Below are positions 6,284 to 9,105 of a stretch of 9,105 nucleotides of DNA, one piece after another; positions within the stretch are counted from its first letter, which is position 1; each line of letters starts with the position of its first letter. A program made the position numbers and the translations under genes. The DNA comes from Burkholderiaceae bacterium. GTDB taxonomy: Bacteria > Pseudomonadota > Gammaproteobacteria > Burkholderiales > Burkholderiaceae. Where the stretch lies: contig JAKONS010000244.1 in the NCBI GenBank assembly GCA_022701845.1, positions 1 to 9,105 of the forward strand. Direction: 5' to 3'. The notes below the pieces were generated by a model. The model made no database searches. It was not told the origin of the DNA and saw only the letters and a list, made by a program, of their open reading frames with translations.

Positions 6284-9105
6284 TTCATCCCCGGCCTCGC
6301 CATTCTTCAAGGTGCGCGGTCCGAACCACGCATAGAGCACCGGCAGCAGCACCAGCGCCACCAACGGCAACACCGCCATGCCGCCCACGATCACCGATGC
6401 GAAGGGACGCTGGGTCTCGCTGCCGACGCCGGTCGACAACGCCATCGGCAGCAATCCGAGCAGGGCCAGCAGGGTCACCAGCAGCACCGAGTGCATGCGC
6501 TCGGCCGTGCCTTCGATCAACGCCCGCATCAGGGGCATGCCCTCGCGGCGCAGGGCCTCGACCGCGCTGACCACCAGCAGTCCGACCAGCGCGACCTGGC
6601 CGAGCAGGGCGATGAAGCCGATCGCCGCGCTGATCGACAGGTCGATGCCGGTGACGTGCAGCGCCGCGATGCCGCCCACCATGGCGAACGGCGCGGTCGC
6701 CAGGATCACGCCGGCGCTGCGTGCCTGCCCCAGTGCCGCGAACAGCAGCGCGAAGACCACCGCCAGCGACAGCGGGATGACGACCTGCAGCCGGGCCGCC
6801 GCGCGGCGCTGGTTCTCCCACTCGCCGCCCCACACGGCCCGGTAGCCCTCCGGCAGGGTCGCGGCCTGCTCGAAGGCGGCCAGCGCATCGCCGACCACCG
6901 AGCCGATGTCGCGTCCCTCGACGTTGAACTTGAGGGCCATGTAGCGGGCGTTGCCTTCGCGGAAGATCGAGGCGTTGCCGATCTTCACGCCGATGCGCGC
7001 CAGCGCGTGCAGCGGCACCGCCCGGCCATCGGGGGCCGAGACCGCGATCTCGCGGATGCGTGCCTCGTCCATGCGGTCGACATAGGGCAGGCGCACCCGC
7101 ACCGGCACGCCGTGCTCGCCCTCCCAGAGCGTGGTCACCACCCGGCCCGCCAGGGCCACCTCGACGGCGGTGTCGGCCACTTCCATGGAGATGCCGTGGC
7201 GCGCCAGGGCGGGGCGGTCGAATTCGATGTGCAGCTGCGGCGCCGGGGCGTCGCGGTAGAGGTCGAGGTCGACCACGCCCTCGATCGGGCGCAATGCCGT
7301 CTTGGTGCGCTCCAGCAGGCCGCGCATGACGCCGATGTCGGGACCGAACAGCTTGAGCACCACGTGGCCGCGCGCGCCGGACGTCGATTCCTCGACGCTG
7401 TCGCGGATCGGTTGCGCGAAGTTGAAGGCGACGCCGGGAATCTCGCCCAGCGAGGCGCGCATGTCCGCCACCAGCGCCGGCTTGGTCAGGCCGGCGCGCC
7501 ACTGACCCTGGGGCCTCAGCCGCACCAGGGCCTTGGCCATGTTGATGGTCTCGTTGTCGGTGCCCGATTCGGGCCGGCCCTGCTCGGTCGTGACCGAGAC
7601 CACCTCGGGAAACGTGTTGAGGCGCCGCCGCAGCTCGCGCAGGATCTCCTGGCCCTTCTCCAGCGACACCGAGGGCGCCATCTGCACCAGCACGTAGGCG
7701 TCGCCCTCGTCGAGCTCGGGCAGGAACTCGGTGCCCAGCCAGGTCGCGGAGACGCCGGCGAGCCCCAGCGCGCCGAGCGCCGCCACCAGCACCGCGCCGC
7801 GCGAGCGGGCCCGGCCCAGCAGCTGCTCGAGCCACGCGTGATAGGCGTGGTGCATGCGCCGGAACACCGGCGCCTCGGGTTGCGTCACATGATGGGGACG
7901 CAGCAGCAGCGCGCACAGTGCCGGCACCAGTGCCAGGGCGAACACCAGGGCGCCCAGCAGTGCGAAGCTGTAGGTCAGTGCCAGCGGTCGGAAGATCCGG
8001 CCCTCCACGCTCTCCAGCGAGAACACCGGGATCAGCGCCGCGATGACGATGGCCATGGCGAACAGCGTCGGCCGCGCCACCGCCACGGCCGAGTCGACGA
8101 TGATGGCGCGCAGCGCCGCCTGCGTGGCCGGCTGGCGCAGCCGGGCGTTGCGGATGATGTTCTCGGTCAGCACCACGGCGCCGTCGACCATGATGCCGAA
8201 ATCGATCGCGCCCATCGAGATCAGGTTGGCCGGCATGCCCAGCAGGTACAGGCCGATGAAGGCCACCAGCAGCGACAGCGGGATCACCGTGGCGACGATC
8301 AGCGAACCCCGGATGCTGCGCAGGAACAGCCACAGCACCGCCACGATGAGCACGGCGCCGAACAGCAGGTTGTGCTGCACCGTGGCCAGGGTGTGGCCGA
8401 CGAGCTCGGAACGGTCGTAGGCCGGCTCCATGCGCATGCCCGCCGGCAGCAGTCCGCCATTGAGCTGCGCGACCTGGCGATGCACCTCGTCGAGCACGCG
8501 CGAGGGGTTCTCGCCGCGCTTGAGCAGCACGATGCCCTGGACCACGTCGTCGTGGCCGTCCATGCCCACCGAACCCTGGCGCGGGGTGTACGACTGCATG
8601 ACGCGGGCGACGTCGCCCACGGTCACGGGGTTGTGGCCGCTGGCCTTGAGCACCACCGCCTCGATGTCGTCGCTGGAGGTCAGCAGGCCGATGCCGCGGA
8701 TGATGAGCGACTGCTCGCCGCGCCGCAGCAGCCCGCCGCCGACGTTCTTGTTGGACTGCGACAGCGCCTGGGTGACGTCGTCCATCGTCAGGCCCAGACC
8801 GGCGACCTTGCCGGGATTGACCTCGACATGGAACTCCTTGACGAAGCCGCCGACGCTGATGATGTCGGCCACGCCCTGGATCTGCTTGAGCACGCGGGCG
8901 ATGTTCCATTCCTGCTCGGTGCGCAGCTGGGCCAGCGTGTGGCGGTCACTGTTGAGCCGGTAGTAGTAGATCTTGCCGAGCGGCGTGTAGTCGGGCGCCA
9001 TCTCCGGCACCACGTCGTCGGGCAGGTCGGCCTGGGGCAGCCGCTGGGTGACCTCCGAGCGGGCACGGAAGCTGTCGGTGCCATCGGCGAACACCATCGA
9101 CACCA
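6281..9105 (-). CDS. CzcA-type heavy-metal efflux RND pump (5' end outside window)
   Basis: This inner-membrane proton/metal antiporter is the motor of a tripartite efflux system. 940 residues are visible counting from the GTG at 9103. Aligned to CzcA (Asp402 = Asp301 here) about 100 N-terminal residues are missing, giving a full length near 1040, normal for the family. Order: porter subdomains ~1-235; transmembrane helices at about 247-262, 267-289, 293-313, 343-363, 375-402 and 436-456; second porter half ~460-770 (TEFLPELDEGD, QPIRDSVEE, VWGGEWENQ); helices at ~775-793, 797-816, 824-848, 870-890 and 901-925. Helix 4 carries DFGIMVDGAVVLTEN (301-315), so the proton-relay acids Asp301, Asp307 and Glu314 are present with CzcA spacing. 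The CusA methionine position in the porter (RIDMLATG in CusA) reads SVEESTSG here, which argues against Cu/Ag and for a divalent cation. Odd points: TEN instead of the usual VEN, and QVALVG where relatives have an Asn-Gly in the penultimate helices. The frame runs off the right edge, so no promoter or adaptor gene is visible. Confidence 0.95.
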   Translation of the reverse strand, partial: VSMVFADGTDSFRARSEVTQRLPQADLPDDVVPEMAPDYTPLGKIYYYRLNSDRHTLAQLRTEQEWNIARVLKQIQGVADIISVGGFVKEFHVEVNPGKVAGLGLTMDDVTQALSQSNKNVGGGLLRRGEQSLIIRGIGLLTSSDDIEAVVLKASGHNPVTVGDVARVMQSYTPRQGSVGMDGHDDVVQGIVLLKRGENPSRVLDEVHRQVAQLNGGLLPAGMRMEPAYDRSELVGHTLATVQHNLLFGAVLIVAVLWLFLRSIRGSLIVATVIPLSLLVAFIGLYLLGMPANLISMGAIDFGIMVDGAVVLTENIIRNARLRQPATQAALRAIIVDSAVAVARPTLFAMAIVIAALIPVFSLESVEGRIFRPLALTYSFALLGALVFALALVPALCALLLRPHHVTQPEAPVFRRMHHAYHAWLEQLLGRARSRGAVLVAALGALGLAGVSATWLGTEFLPELDEGDAYVLVQMAPSVSLEKGQEILRELRRRLNTFPEVVSVTTEQGRPESGTDNETINMAKALVRLRPQGQWRAGLTKPALVADMRASLGEIPGVAFNFAQPIRDSVEESTSGARGHVVLKLFGPDIGVMRGLLERTKTALRPIEGVVDLDLYRDAPAPQLHIEFDRPALARHGISMEVADTAVEVALAGRVVTTLWEGEHGVPVRVRLPYVDRMDEARIREIAVSAPDGRAVPLHALARIGVKIGNASIFREGNARYMALKFNVEGRDIGSVVGDALAAFEQAATLPEGYRAVWGGEWENQRRAAARLQVVIPLSLAVVFALLFAALGQARSAGVILATAPFAMVGGIAALHVTGIDLSISAAIGFIALLGQVALVGLLVVSAVEALRREGMPLMRALIEGTAERMHSVLLVTLLALLGLLPMALSTGVGSETQRPFASVIVGGMAVLPLVALVLLPVLYAWFGPRTLKNGEAGDE

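Noticed and set aside
4632..6570. Long + strand frames (over 500 codons) across the efflux genes
   Set aside because: They are antisense shadows of the high-GC outer-membrane factor and pump genes, rich in Arg, Pro and Ala and without domains.
6285..8909. 874-codon minus-strand frame overlapping the RND pump
   Set aside because: It is a +1-type shadow of the pump gene made of Arg/Gly/Ala/Pro; the pump frame has full family motifs.

Overview
The window reads as a GC-rich proteobacterial chromosome. PilT and Lrp are both full length. From memory of the families, PilT (LTDLVRR, EARSKAK, PENF near the C-terminus, and the SFANALRSALRED stretch) looks closest to betaproteobacterial (Burkholderiales-like) proteins. 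The surface protein type at the left edge is also common there. The taxonomic call is an inference; a gammaproteobacterium is not excluded.

Layout. (1) Bases 1-1468, + strand: the C-terminal part of a large secreted or surface protein made of Ig-like domains (prealbumin-like, SdrD B-like, DUF11), cut by the left edge. (2) Bases 1469-1613: a short gap holding a strong hairpin. (3) Bases 1614-2657, + strand: pilT, the type IV pilus retraction ATPase, with all catalytic motifs. (4) Bases 2658-3196: about 540 bases with no gene I can support, ending in a small GCCATC repeat with an inverted copy. (5) Bases 3197-3694, - strand: lrp, a leucine-responsive-type regulator. (6) Bases 3695-4638: an unusual tract of about 940 bases dominated by period-6 repeats (CTCTGC, CGGTGC, GGGCTT, GGCAAC-like, CGCAAM, CCGCAA). 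It may contain the remains of a Gly/Asn-rich then His/Asp-rich coding region. (7) Bases 4639-9105, - strand: the end of a heavy-metal efflux operon. A CzcA-type RND pump (5' end beyond the right edge) is followed at once by its TolC/CzcC-like outer-membrane channel. The periplasmic adaptor (CzcB type) is not in the window and may lie upstream, beyond base 9105.

How the parts fit. The RND pump and the outer-membrane factor would form the inner- and outer-membrane ends of one trans-envelope metal exporter. Charged residues in transmembrane segment 4 (DFG-x3-DGA-x4-EN) and the lack of the CusA-type methionine in the porter domain favour a divalent cation (Zn/Co/Cd/Ni class) over Cu/Ag. PilT and the upstream surface protein both act at the cell surface, but nothing shows that they share a pathway. 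Base composition steps up sharply from the pilT side (about 57% G+C in a sampled line) to the efflux operon (about 83% in a sampled line), with the hexamer-repeat tract near the boundary. That makes 3695-4638 the most unusual part of the window.
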